Shown: positions 53,093-64,000 of the stretch, in pieces
How positions within the stretch are numbered: the stretch's first letter is position 1
How the letters are laid out: each line of letters opens with the position of its first letter
Assembly: GCF_020882245.1 (NCBI RefSeq)
Contig: NC_083599.1
Location: 16,688,865-16,752,864, forward strand
Length of the DNA stretch: 64,000 nt
Origin: Rhopalosiphum padi
Lineage: Eukaryota; Arthropoda; Insecta; Hemiptera; Aphididae
Direction: 5' to 3'
Notes under the pieces: generated by a model
What the model saw: the letters and a program-made list of their open reading frames with translations, nothing else
What the model was told of the DNA's origin: nothing
The model's database searches: none
Position numbers and translations under genes: made by a program

Positions 53093-55225
53093 GACTCCGT
53101 TCAAACCGCGTACAATGATATTATTAAAAACGAAACGGACTATAATCATATACTCGTCAGTGTCCGCGATTAAAAAATATATGAATAGGATAAAAGTTTA
53201 ATATTGATGACATTCGAGCGAGTGAAATGCTATGAATATTTAGATTCAATTTATTATCGAATAATCAATAGTTGGCTGTCGGCCTTAAAGCCAAAGTACG
53301 CGCCCTAATGATTGAAGGAAAGGCTTATTAAAACACAAGTACAACATCAAAGTAAAAGGGGAAACTACTTTATTGGAACGTCAATTAATTGAAGAATGGT
53401 GGTGATACGTGATCACTGAAAACCCATTACAAGTTAGAGCTATTTTGGAATGAAGTATAAAATACCTACTACACGTCTACACCGTTTATATAAGATAACT
53501 GAAATTTGAGCGTATTTCTTTTGTCTGATGGGCTCTGTTCTTAAATTATTGTAGGTATGTGTAATTGTGCATGTATAGTAAACATTTTTTAATTGTGAAA
53601 CATGACATATTTTACTATGTCTGTTAACTATAGCTGACCTTTTAAATAATTATTTAGATATAAAATTATTCATTTAAGTTAATAATTATAATACATCATA
53701 ATACATTATAATTATTAATTCTTATAATAGTTGTTATTTGTTTATGAATAACCATTGTGTTATTAGATATAGCCTGCGGTTCATATTTTCGAGATAGTAA
53801 ATAACAATAATTTCCACCGCGATGGTATTTATCAATGCCTATTAAATAAAATATTTTATTAATTACAAAATAATTTTAATTTCATTTTAGCATGAGAAAT
53901 AACTGTTGTATAATAGCTATATTTTACTTTATATATTTTTTTTTAAATTTAAGATAAACTTATAAATTTAGAATTCTTATAACTATAATAGTCGAGAGAA
54001 TACTTATTCAAACACCGAATAACGTAGAAGCTTAGTTGAAAATTCATAACTCTATGTATTTATAATCTTGTGGCTTAATGCAACATGATACATGAAAATT
54101 AAAAATTTAACTTAACATTTTTTATCATAGAGCCTCTCTAATTTTAAAAACATTTATAAAGTTTTATCAACATCTTATACTTAACGTGAAATATATTGTA
54201 ACGAAAAATTATTGTCATCAATTGATTCATAATAAAATGTAAGTTCAAATAAAACAAACCACCGAAATGCATTTTTTTTAAGGTTTTTTTGAACTAATTG
54301 AGTAAGTATTATAATTATATTTTTACCTTTATGAAATGCATAACATTGATGCAAAGGATATAATTTATGAATTGTATGTTTATATAATTATATATTTATT
54401 ACAGTAAAATAAAAATGTTAAGCAATATATTAATTTAAACATATTTGTTGATATACCTACTTATATTATATCTTTTTTAAAAAAAAAAAGGTTTTCTTGA
54501 CTTAATGTTTTCTAAACGTATTGATGTAAATGATGTAATATAGGTACGAGTATAATTATTATCATATAAAAATGTATTTGAGTGTCTTATTGATTTATAA
54601 TGATAGGTGACGGTAACATATAGATTCGTGATGTCTATTATATTTTGGTATATTCTTATGTAACTGTTATTACTATTTATTACTATCCTAATATTGTATA
54701 ATTATGAGAACAAAACAATTATAATCTATTGTTCGAGACTATAAAATTTGAGTGTTTAACTATTAATTATATTTTATTAATAATTATAACAATTAATTCG
54801 TTATTCAATATTTAAAGATAATTACATAATTACATAGGTTACTCATACATTATTTAAACATTTAGGAAAATAAATAATTTATAAGAACATTTTTAACTTT
54901 TCTAAATAAATATATAATAATAATTGTATGTGAAAAATATTTGAAATAAACGTTATAACCATCAGGACATTATTATTTGAATAAGTAATCAAACATAAAA
55001 CGATTCCATTAAAATATTATTTTTTTAATCGAAAAAAAGATATTATACAAAATGCATGAAAGAGTTTGAAATGCTTTTACCTCTTCATTTTTATTTTATT
55101 AACTCTTTTTAATGTTTAAAATATTAAAGAACTAGGTAACACAGTTAAAGATGGTATTAAATTATTACTGTATCGTAGAACGAAAGTTTTATGTCAAAAA
55201 TCATTGCTATACGGACAAGCCAAAC
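53093..55225. other. AT-rich spacer between the two transposons
   Basis: No frame of interest, splice pair or repeat structure was recognised. Confidence 0.6.
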
Positions 55226-55233
55226 AGTTAGAC

Positions 55234-55367
55234 CGGTGTTTCTTAAACCGTGTTTAGGGTACCGCGAAGTAATTTTTTTTCAAAATTTTTAGTGATTACA
55301 CAGAAATGTTAATAAAAGTGGATATCAAAAAGACTTCTACGGATAAAATAATTTAAGAAACGCGCAG
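55234..55367. mobile_element. Degenerate short hAT-like MITE, 134 bp
   Basis: The ends share GTTTCTTAAA in inverted orientation (left CGGTGTTTCTTAAAC, right the complement of CTGCGCGTTTCTTAAAT). The element is bounded by an exact 8-bp duplication, AGTTAGAC, at 55226-55233 and 55368-55375. The end pattern is a worn version of the CAGTG-TTTCTTAAAC type of hAT elements, distinct in sequence from the element at 52.7 kb. No coding capacity. The duplication is the strongest evidence; the family assignment is less sure. Confidence 0.7.
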
Positions 55368-55589
55368 AGTTAGACATTTAAGATAAATGTATGTATGTAA
55401 TTTACAAAGTGTATTTATCAAAACTTATACGACTGAAATTTTCATAGGATTTCCATTAATTACCGGATGAAACTAATTACGACGAACCGCGATGCTCGGT
55501 ACTCAGTGATATTACGATACGAGCTCTAAATTTTTTATTGCACAATATATTTTTATTATTAAAACTACCGATATCCTGCTTATTGTCGA

Positions 55590-55811
55590 TTGACCGATTT
55601 GCGAGAGGGCAACGGCGGCGATGCTGTACTAAATAATAACATTACACCGAAACGCGTGTTGCCAATGAACCTACCGCTACGACGACGTTCCGCCTCCACT
55701 GCGGTAGACATATATCAAGAAAAAATCCGAAGACAATACAACCGTATTATTCCGAAAATGATACGAAAAAATGTGAAACGTCCCGCGTTGGTTTCTAATG
55801 ATGTGATCTAA
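55590..55811 (+). CDS. Unrecognised coding-like ORF (Arg-rich)
   Basis: An open frame of 74 codons including the stop, beginning with a TTG. The first in-frame ATG is at about 55662 and leads into NLPLRRRSASTAVDIYQEK and a Lys/Arg-rich C terminus ending NDVI. Base composition is clearly higher in G+C than the flanks, in contrast to the AT-driven frames elsewhere. No family is recognised. It could be a terminal exon, a decayed gene or a transposon fragment. A second small frame follows at 55854. Confidence 0.22.
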   Translation: MTDLREGNGGDAVLNNNITPKRVLPMNLPLRRRSASTAVDIYQEKIRRQYNRIIPKMIRKNVKRPALVSNDVI

Positions 55812-55853
55812 CCTGTATAGCACAAAGCAATTTTCCGTAGAGTAATATGCCTA

Positions 55854-55964
55854 ATGGAAATTCAGAGTGCTCGCGCGGGTTCGGTGGCAAAGACCTTTCA
55901 GTTCCAACGCTATACAGAGACGCCTCCGGGGCTACGCCGTAGATTTACGCAGAATCGTGCATAA
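55854..55964 (+). CDS. Unrecognised 36-codon ORF (Arg-rich)
   Basis: ATG to TAA, starting MEIQSARAGSVAKTF and ending RRRFTQNRA, in the same CpG-rich island as the ORF at 55590. An internal acceptor-like CCTTTCAG lies within it, so its 3' part could instead be an exon start. No homologue is recognised. Confidence 0.18.
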   Translation: MEIQSARAGSVAKTFQFQRYTETPPGLRRRFTQNRA

Positions 55965-55975
55965 AACGTAACGAG

Positions 55976-57370
55976 TATACGAGTATATTATACGCTTTTG
56001 AGTTTCAATCCTTTGGAATAACGCGTTTTTAATCAATTGCATTACACAAGCAAAGCCCGTGAACTTATTACAGTGGCTCAAGTTTTTATGGACGGTACAC
56101 TTAACAGAATATTATTATTATTATTATTATTATAGTTGCTACGAGAGTCGGCCCCTTATTCTCCCCTATACCAGCGCCCGGAGTATTTCGTTTGATTATA
56201 TTAATATACATTGGCTGCCTAAAAAGTTTTTATCGACATTTATAAAAGTAATTATCATTATTAATTTGTAAAAAAAAAAAATTACTTTAATACAATTTCG
56301 CAATCCACGTCGGAAGCATTTTCGAACCTTTTTCTTCCTTTAAAAAATGTTTCAAAAAAGCACTTCAAAAAAGGTACTTGTCGCTATAATAATAATATAC
56401 ATAATATATTACGATAAACGAAGATAGGTAATGTTAAAAATATTACACATCTTTTTTATGTAAAACCCATTTAATTATAATATTTTATGTTGCATTATAT
56501 TACGAGTGTTTTAATAATAAATTGATAATATGATATTATTATACTCTTAATAATAATATCATATTATACAATATCTGTTGTCTGAAGATCTGTTCTATCT
56601 TTCTATGTCACCATTTAATATTTATAGACAACGTGCTTATAATTATACTCACGGCTATTATTTTAATTTGTTCTCAGACTTAACGTTTTAAATAATTATA
56701 CAATGTATTAAACTACTGTATATTATGCTATGGCAAAGTTCGAGTTCAGATACCGTGAACATTAGCCAATTTCAGAATTTAATGATGAAAAAAATAATAA
56801 TGAAATAGGTAGGTAATGTAAATAACTTCAGTCGCTATTTTATGATATCTCGTGATAAAATATTTGTTTGTTTATTTGAAACAAATAATATAAATAAATA
56901 AAATTTGCATCAAATTATACAAATTGTATTTTATTATTAGGCGATGTTATTATAATATTACTTGTTTTGATAAGTAAATTAATATTAATATGGGAATGTG
57001 GTAGTTCAGGTAGTTGGTTATATTAAATAAATATTTTTTAGTTATGGTTTATTATTATTATTATTAATTAAAACTGTATTTTAAAACTTTAAAAGCCCAT
57101 CTTGCACGTCCCTGGGTCCATCGTCCGTAAGTGATTTTATATATTATTTTTCTCTTGATAGTTATTTTATTTAACTACCAATAACTTTAATAGCCAGTTA
57201 ATGTAAACAACTAATATTTTAGTTATTCAGTATGTGCTTTATCCAAGTAATATGGCTAATATACACGTAATCCAATCAATATGCATATTCGCTACGTTTT
57301 GAAATTTAACGGTAACGCAAAATACACATAAAAATAATGAAAGGCTAACGCTAATAATAAAATTATCAAC
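55976..57370. other. AT-rich spacer with a perfect hairpin
   Basis: No gene is recognised. It contains an (ATT)n run at about 56110-56133 and the inverted repeat at 56525-56567. Confidence 0.55.
56525..56567. repeat. Perfect 18-bp inverted repeat with 7-base loop
   Basis: ATAATATGATATTATTAT (56525-56542) is exactly complementary in inverted orientation to 56550-56567, around the loop ACTCTTA. It is wholly A/T apart from one G-C pair and is too short for a standard pre-microRNA. A cruciform-prone AT palindrome or small foldback is the simplest reading. Confidence 0.8.
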
Positions 57371-57374
57371 TTAC

Positions 57375-57566
57375 CTATAAAAAAATGATTTTTGTTACAT
57401 TTTTTAATAAAACAACAAACAACTGTGAAAGTCTCTCTGTTGTATAGGCAGTATCGAAAATTTTTCGTCATTGAGTAGATCACTGTGATGGATGTATTGA
57501 ATTTGAACTCAATGATGAATCGTTGCATACGAACTCTGAACGTGTCTATGGATATTGTATTTTATA
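57375..57566 (-). other. Candidate TATA promoter and first coding exon, minus strand
   Basis: Reading the minus strand, TATAAAAT starts at 57566. An initiator-like TTCAGAG places +1 at 57537, 29 bases later, which is close to canonical spacing. An ATG follows at 57528, giving a very short 9-base leader. The frame runs 51 codons (MQRFIIEFKFNTSITVIYSM and onward, with three cysteines) and ends in phase 1 at a consensus 5' splice site, ATAG followed by GTAAGT (GT at 57374-57373). No family is recognised and no partner exon was identified at lower coordinates. Each signal alone could be chance; their correct order is what makes it notable. Confidence 0.25.
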
Positions 57567-57599
57567 TTGATATTTAAAATTTAAATAAACGATGTCAGA

Positions 57600-60500
57600 A
57601 GTTTAATCATTATTAATTAAAAACAAATTACAACCTTATATTAAAATAATATTTCATATTAGCTACTAATAACTTACGAGTCAATAGCGAGATCCGTAGC
57701 ATCATGTGGTGAATAGGTTTGTGGTATAAGTAGCTTAAAATGAGTCCAAAGAATTTCATTGTTTGAAGTAAACTATAAAATACGTAGCAGCAAAAAGTTA
57801 CAAATTCCAACGAATAATACTTTTGTAATTAAAACAAAATAACTAAAATCATTATTTTTCAATTAAATTACAAATTTTAACATTGAAATATTTATAAAGT
57901 GTGTATATGAATTTTCGATAATTGAATTTTGCTATATAAACAACTTTTAAGGAACTATGTTTTATATTTTGAAGTGATTGTTTAAAAATTGAAAACTATA
58001 TGCGTTTTAAACTATAAAATAATTTATAAATTTTTATGATTTGAACTTTAAACTTAAAAACGCTCATAAAAAAATTAATGTAATTTAATGCTTATTCTAT
58101 TTTAGTCAGGATAATTTAAATTGAATCGTGTATTTTATTTTTTAACCTTAGGAATTAAAATTAAAATTTTATACATTTTTAATTTATAAATGTTAACTAC
58201 AATATTTGGTGAATGTTCGCGATTTTGTTGATTTTATCAAAATTTTAACTTCAAATACTTTTAATAAATCTATGTAAATTTAAGTTTATTTTTTTTTATA
58301 TAATTTCTATAAGCATGCAATAATATTAATTATTTTAAAGTACTTTTTAAAGGTTTATTGGCAAGTATAAAAATTGTTATAAACATTTACAAAAAATAAT
58401 AAACAGTCTAAATTGTGTATAATAAAAATTGCAATATGACTAGAAAATGTTTACACAAATATTGTATGACAATTATTTAAAGTTTCTGCTGTTATTCGTT
58501 TTTGAATTACAATAAATTAATAAAACAGGTTTTATCAACAAAAAAGGTGTTAACGCATATATGGTCCCGTTTTAACACAACAGCGACGAAAAAAAGCAAA
58601 GTTTATTTTACTTATCAAACCACATCCCCTTAAAAATAGCAATAAGGTCCAATTTTCTACCAAAAACAACATTCTAGCAGGTTAATGTTCAAATAATTTT
58701 TAGACTAAAGAAAGCGTCTCGTCGCAAAAAATAAACACATCACTGTTATAACTCAATACATACATTGCTCTGCTCAGAATCTAATATGATTATACGGCGT
58801 TAAGTAAGTATGTGCACGTGTTGCCCGTTATCTTAGTGTCTCGTATCTTATAAATATGATAAAACGTTACTCAAATAATGTATATGGGTTTTAGTAATAC
58901 AATTATTATAGTTAATACGGCTTTTAGGATAGGCAATTTAGCTACACCACCGCGTAGGTTAATTTTTTAATACCTATCTTAAAATATAATTATTATCGTG
59001 TATTATACCCGGTATATTCCCTTGAATTCTGTTAAAAATCAATGATTTAATAATAAGTACCTCTTCGCAAAAAAAGTTATCATAATATTATATACTAATG
59101 ACACGGTTACATGCCCTAGACTATTATTTATAAATAATTAATATAAACAGAACTCGATAGTATGTTAAGTTATTGTTTTACTTCGAAAACAGTAAATATT
59201 ACATTACAATAATTACCAATCGCTTTGGCACACAATAACAGTTTAAATACAAATAATAAAGCCCCATTTATAGTCACATCTGGTGACCAATGTCCGGTAA
59301 AAATAGTTACTTTACATTTAATCTTTTGTAAATATTGTTTTGTCGTTATGATTATCGTTAATTTCGACTCTCTTGGTAAGTAATTTATTTTTTTATTTTA
59401 ATAACGATACTGATTTATTATTATTACTTATTAGTGATAATAAATGAAATATTGAGGTATGTACCTATATTTTACATTTTTAATTTCCATAGTGAGATAA
59501 GAACCTCGAATGATTCTAAAAATTTCAGTTGTGTCTGCAGTGCAGGTCTGATCAAGCATTTTTGTAGTTTTTCATCGAGAAACGTATACGTTTTTATAAA
59601 TATAAAAAATATATGAAAGTGTAAATAGTATTATGTATTACATTCCGAATTTAAGTAATTTATATGTCATACCTATAAATATTATGAATAAGTATCAATA
59701 GCAAAAGTTAGTTCTATCCAAATCGTAAGTCGAAAATTTGTTTTTTATTTAAAACTATTTTGTGTTTATACAGATAGTTTACACTTAATTTTTAATTGGA
59801 TAAAAATATGGCTGTCGTAATTCCCGTCACCTTATAAAAAATTATTTGTTCAATTGCGATATTTTACAGTACCAACATCAACATCTAGTATCTATTTTTT
59901 TGTAATGTACAAAAGCAATATTTTTATCGCTAATCAATTGTAATTTTTCAATTTTATTTTAATTTTTATATTTTTTTTCATTTATTATTACACGTCATTT
60001 TTATATAATATAATATAAATACCAATTCACTGATATTTTCGTTTATTCAATGGAACAGTAATTGGCAAACAATCATAATATTACTTAATAATGTTATTAA
60101 GACTTGTTTATCAATTTATATTAGGTAGATCATAACTACTTATTTTTAATTTTTTTTTCTGATGGATTTTCTGTCGGACGCAATTTACATATAAACGTAA
60201 AGAACTTGGACTGAAAATCATAGCATAATGTGATCGTTACCTTTTATTGAACGTAGCTTACTATTCCCCATAGACTTTTATAAAAATTGTATTTAACGAC
60301 ATTTATTTTACACACTTCATGATTTAAAATATAATTTGTAATTAATTACCATTTCATTATACGATCAATACATTAATAACCTTTATAAATAATAAATATA
60401 AATTTATATTATTTTTATAAGTTATTTTAAACGACTTTGGTCTAGAACCTATACTTAGAAATTATTTCTTTTAAATACAAATCTACAGAATGCTATTGAT

Positions 60501-62160
60501 AATAATGAGGTAGGTTTTATTTTGATAGTAAAATGTTTTGGCTCTAAATCCGTTCTATATTTTATGGTCGATCTAATATGGCTTGCTTTTGATACTGAAA
60601 ATAGACTGTATTATATTATCACAATATATACCTATAAATATAACATTTTACACTTTTACTTATACTAATATTGGCAGCATGTATACACTCTTTCGGTTTT
60701 TATGGAAACTGTGTTTGATGATAGATCTAATACGTTCTTTATTGGAAAACTATTTCGAAAGATATAAAAATTTTAATTACCATTACAAAAATTAAAAAAC
60801 TTAATTATTGTACCATATTGTTGATATATAGAGCGCGCGTCCGGTTACTCTTTGTTGAACATTTTTTTTTTAATACTAAAAGAAATTAAAAATTGCTCAT
60901 CATCTCTATAATACGGAAAATAATTGCGAGTAAAAAACGAATCAAATAAACAAAATAATCATTTTCTTATAATTATTGCAACATCAATCGTGATACAGTA
61001 AAATAGTGTAATAAACTCGAATTATAAACATTTGCCTTTTGAATTTTTTAGTCTCGTTCAAATTTTTGCCAATAAAATTATCTTAAAACTACCTATACTA
61101 ATCTAACTGTATCTGAATAATATTGTATTCATTTTAAGGATATCACAACTCACACTCTTTTTAAAATGTATATTAAATATGTTTATATTTTACTAAGATT
61201 ATATAGATACGTGGAGAGAAGGCTTGCTTTACATACTCAAGACTCGTATTTATGCCACTCCTATATCATTATAATGGAGAAAAAACTGCTTATATTTTTT
61301 AAGCAATAAGACATTTATTTTAAATTTTGAGTGATGAACCTATTGATTTTACAATTTTACATTTTATATACGCTTTCCTTTTTTTTTTTGTATGTGTCTG
61401 TTGCTACCTATTGGATAAATGTAAATACGTTACTTTGAGTATGGTGTCTGGTAGCAAATTGGATGTAGTTAGAATTTCGAGGGTTCACAAATAAAAAATT
61501 ACTAATACTAGAACTTTTCAAACAAATAAATAAAGGTAAAACACGTAATATTTACGCAAAATTAGTTTTTGACAAGACTTCTTTTTTTTTTAGTAATGAA
61601 ATTGAATAAAAATAAATGACTGAAGATTTAAAATGTTCACAGAATATTCATATTACCAATTAGTCATTACAAGACATTAAATCATATTCAAATTATGGTG
61701 ATTCTTTTTATGATAACTACTATAAGCATTTTAACTGTTACTTTAATATAATTTTTTTCAATGTATGTGTGATGAATTTTTTTAGAACAAGAAAGTTGGA
61801 ATATTTAACACAAGATTTCTCATAAGTTATCTATGTACGAATTATAATATATTGAAATAAAATATTATTAAATATTCACAATATTTTATTATGAGGATTT
61901 TGACAAAATTAATTAAATTTTATTTTATTAACTTAAAACAATTAACAGATACTTGATTTTACGTTTAAACAATTAATCGATTCATGAACTCACTCGTAAT
62001 TTTATTATCCTACTTGTTTTGTCTTTATTCAGAAAAACGCTATCACAAGTTTATTGTTTTAAGGTAAAATAATAGTGAATTAATAATATCTAATTTTTAT
62101 ATATATACCTACTCATTTACCAAAATAAACTTACTATTAATTACTAGTAAACAATAATTA
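57600..62160. other. AT-rich region with scattered splice-like signals
   Basis: No secure gene. ATG at 59348 leads into MIIVNFDSL and a consensus 5' splice site (CTTG then GTAAGT, GT at 59376) in phase 1. At 61983 a frame MNSLVILLSYLFCLYS resembles a signal peptide and runs to AAG followed by GTAAAA. Both are discussed as possible partners of the exon at 62172. Confidence 0.35.
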
Positions 62161-62171
62161 ATACTTTTCAG

Positions 62172-62344
62172 ATCCATGGTATTGCGATTTCAATTGCGGA
62201 CTTCACACTTTGTGTCGGCGCTTACTTAGAAATGTCGACTGTCATAATTCTAAACTTAGTTTTTATAATGAATCCTGTAACGGATGCAGTTGTCATATTT
62301 TAAAATGCCATTTCGACGTCAGAAGAATAAAAAAAATTAAATAA
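62172..62344 (+). CDS. Candidate terminal exon of a small cysteine-rich secreted peptide
   Basis: Directly after a 3' splice site (ATACTTTTCAG ending 62171), a frame starting with a split codon runs 56 codons to TAA at 62342-62344. It holds eight cysteines spaced C-x3-C-x5-C-x8-C-x11-C-x2-C-x-C-x4-C and begins PWYCDFNCG. AATAAA at 62340-62345 overlaps the stop. Eight cysteines in 56 codons is far from what this AT-rich DNA yields elsewhere. There is no in-frame ATG and an in-frame TAA lies just upstream, so the N terminus must come from another exon ending in phase 1. The nearest signal-peptide-like exon (61983-62062) ends in phase 2 and does not fit. The exon at 59348 fits the phase but lacks a signal peptide. 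The overall style recalls aphid orphan secreted peptides such as bacteriocyte cysteine-rich proteins or salivary effectors, but no specific homology is claimed. Confidence 0.4.
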
Positions 62345-62345
62345 A
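62340..62345 (+). terminator. Polyadenylation signal overlapping a stop codon
   Basis: AATAAA overlaps the TAA of the cysteine-rich frame, with an A23 tract starting 18 bases later (62363-62385). A hexamer followed at cleavage distance by genomic poly(A) can also mean a retrocopied mRNA end, but no target-site duplication was found. Confidence 0.4.
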
Positions 62346-62362
62346 ACTAAGCACATATTATT

Positions 62363-62385
62363 AAAAAAAAAAAAAAAAAAAAAAA
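62363..62385. repeat. Poly-A tract of 23
   Basis: Twenty-three consecutive A residues, the longest homopolymer seen in the window, just downstream of the AATAAA at 62340. Confidence 0.95.
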
Positions 62386-63730
62386 TTAACTGCCTTCTAT
62401 TTTATCGGATTTTGTTGACAGAACAAAGGGTTTATTTTTTGTAACATATGCATATAGGTATGTTATTTGCATGAATCCCAAACCACTAATATACCTTACC
62501 AAGTTAGACTTTTTTTATTGATATATTTTAACATTTTATCTACCAACTGCTATTTTGTTTCATCCAATAAAGTACCCATTAATTATCAGGTATAATCGAC
62601 GTATGTTTATTACATTTTATTACATTATACCCGTATTACATGAAAATATATAGTATATATTTTATTATGCAACACAATATATTAATTTATTATTGATTTA
62701 ATTTAATGTCAGACCCGTATAATACCTAATAACATAAACTAACAAGATAGCGGCCTATCGTTACATAATATATAATACTTATTTTCTACAATAAACGTAA
62801 TATCGACAATAATGTGCAAACATAAACTGTAGTCACTAGTCTTTTATGTTTTAAAAATCCTCTTTAAAATATAATACGTCGCCGTACACCACCTATACTA
62901 TATCAGGCGAACGTTACAAACTGCCAACTAACGACTATACAAGCTTGTGATGACTTTAATCTCAAAACCTACTTCGAAAGATTTGAGGCTCCATGGCCCT
63001 AAAAATCGTTTAACTATATAGGTTCCTAGATAATATTTCACGTTATTTTTAAGCAAACTGTTCAGCGGATTTTCTACAGTAACATATTTCTATCGTCAGT
63101 CTATCGACGTTGCTATAACTATTTAATTATACATTTTAGTTTTGACTAGGTCAAAACAATATGATGGTATCTATACTATCTTCTCTTAACAATGCTACAA
63201 CTACATTATTTCATAAAGGATACTATAAAATAGGATTTTACAAAGTCATTGGCAATCTAATAATATACTTCGGATATATCAAGAAAAATAGAAACATCCG
63301 TCAATAGATTACGGATCGGAAGCACTTCGATAACTCACCGGTACCCAATGAAAAGGGAAGACCCTCGCCTACTCCCCTATTTACGCCAAAATTGCGGTGT
63401 ACAATTAAGCTCAACATATCCGAATGCCATATATTTGAAACGGAGAAACGAGCGGTAACATTCTTTCTGAAGCTCAACACCCGGACAACTTAAAATACAC
63501 AATAATCTTTATCGCGAGTATTGTGTATAAGCTAATTAATCAATCGTAATAAATTGATACGTACACAATGTAATTTAAGACGTGTAAACACAATAATATG
63601 TAATTTAATTCTGCCGATGACCTTAGTTGCCGAGACTTAATATCTAATAAAAAATAATGATAATATTCTTTTTTCAAACACATAATAATATAATATAGTA
63701 TTATATATGAGTTCTATAAAGTAGGTATTC
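62386..63730. other. AT-rich spacer, nothing secure
   Basis: No gene is recognised. A less AT-rich patch at about 63285-63490 gives a 60-codon open frame on + that is Arg-rich and unrecognised. A small palindrome, GTTTTGAC-TAG-GTCAAAAC, occurs near 63141-63159. Confidence 0.5.
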
Positions 63731-63732
63731 AG

Positions 63733-63944
63733 TGTCCAAATACTTGTTTTGCGCTGTATATCAAACGGACTTTAAATATCGCTATATTTTTCAAGGTTTC
63801 GTAGTTTTATCTGGGGGAAAATCGTTCGATAAATGGTCCTACGAGTATTTTGTTTTAAAAACTAATGGGGAAAAAACAGCCCTCGTTCACGAGTTGTTCT
63901 ATTCTATTTTTCTCCCTTTGCCGTATAGTTGTACAGTTATATAG
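63733..63944 (+). other. Exon-like segment at the window edge
   Basis: An acceptor-like GGTATTCAG ends at 63732 and a consensus 5' splice site, ATAG followed by GTAAGT, has its GT at 63945-63946. Between them one frame is open for about 70 codons with protein-like composition (begins SKYLFCAVYQTDFKY) but meets TAG in the last codon before the splice site. It may be a non-coding exon, an exon with alternative ends, or chance. No family is recognised. Confidence 0.22.
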
Positions 63945-64000
63945 GTAAGTATTGCACCACATGCGCCATATTATTATTATATAAAATGTGATACCGATTA

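Noticed and set aside
60504..60519. TGAGGTAGGTTTTAT as a let-7 microRNA
   Set aside because: It departs from let-7 after the seed and has no hairpin partner nearby.

Overview
The window looks like AT-rich insect nuclear DNA, most likely from an aphid (Hemiptera: Aphididae). This rests on three things: long A/T stretches studded with the words taggtac/tacctat and with (TA)n, (ATT)n and (GT)n arrays; sharply delimited CpG-rich islands; and one clear gene of an arthropod cell-adhesion family. The species cannot be fixed from sequence alone. There are no operons, rRNA or tRNA genes, CRISPR arrays or prokaryotic signals.

The only securely identified gene is on the + strand at 41852-43744. It encodes a 630-residue single-pass leucine-rich-repeat receptor of the Capricious/Tartan family, entirely within one coding exon. 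A strong 3' splice site ends at 41811, so the 5' leader must come from upstream. The best candidate leader exon is 10407-10809: it starts in a CpG island at a TATA-less initiator with a DPE-like element and ends at a good 5' splice site. If correct, the gene has a 31-kb first intron. A second CpG/GA-rich island at 30.4-30.7 kb could be an alternative promoter or intronic regulatory element.

Layout: 1-6.7 kb, AT-rich, no gene. 6.7-7.0 kb, coding-like minus-strand fragment with a weak glutaredoxin-like look. 8.4-8.7 kb, CpG-rich island. 9.8-10.8 kb, CpG island and candidate promoter/exon 1. 10.8-41.8 kb, presumed intron with many microsatellites. 41.8-44.7 kb, terminal exon (5' UTR end, CDS, 3' UTR). 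44.7-52.6 kb, intergenic with an initiator/DPE candidate at 47.87 kb. 52.7-53.1 kb and 55.2-55.4 kb, two short non-autonomous elements with exact 8-bp target-site duplications, the first clearly hAT-like. 55.6-64 kb, AT-rich with several isolated exon-like islands.

The most novel item is a cysteine-rich exon-like ORF at 62172-62344: eight cysteines in 56 codons directly after a splice acceptor, with a polyadenylation signal overlapping the stop. It resembles the architecture of small secreted orphan peptides, but its first exon is not resolved. Apart from the LRR gene and the 422-bp transposon, most entries are candidates needing transcript or homology evidence, and their confidences are set accordingly.
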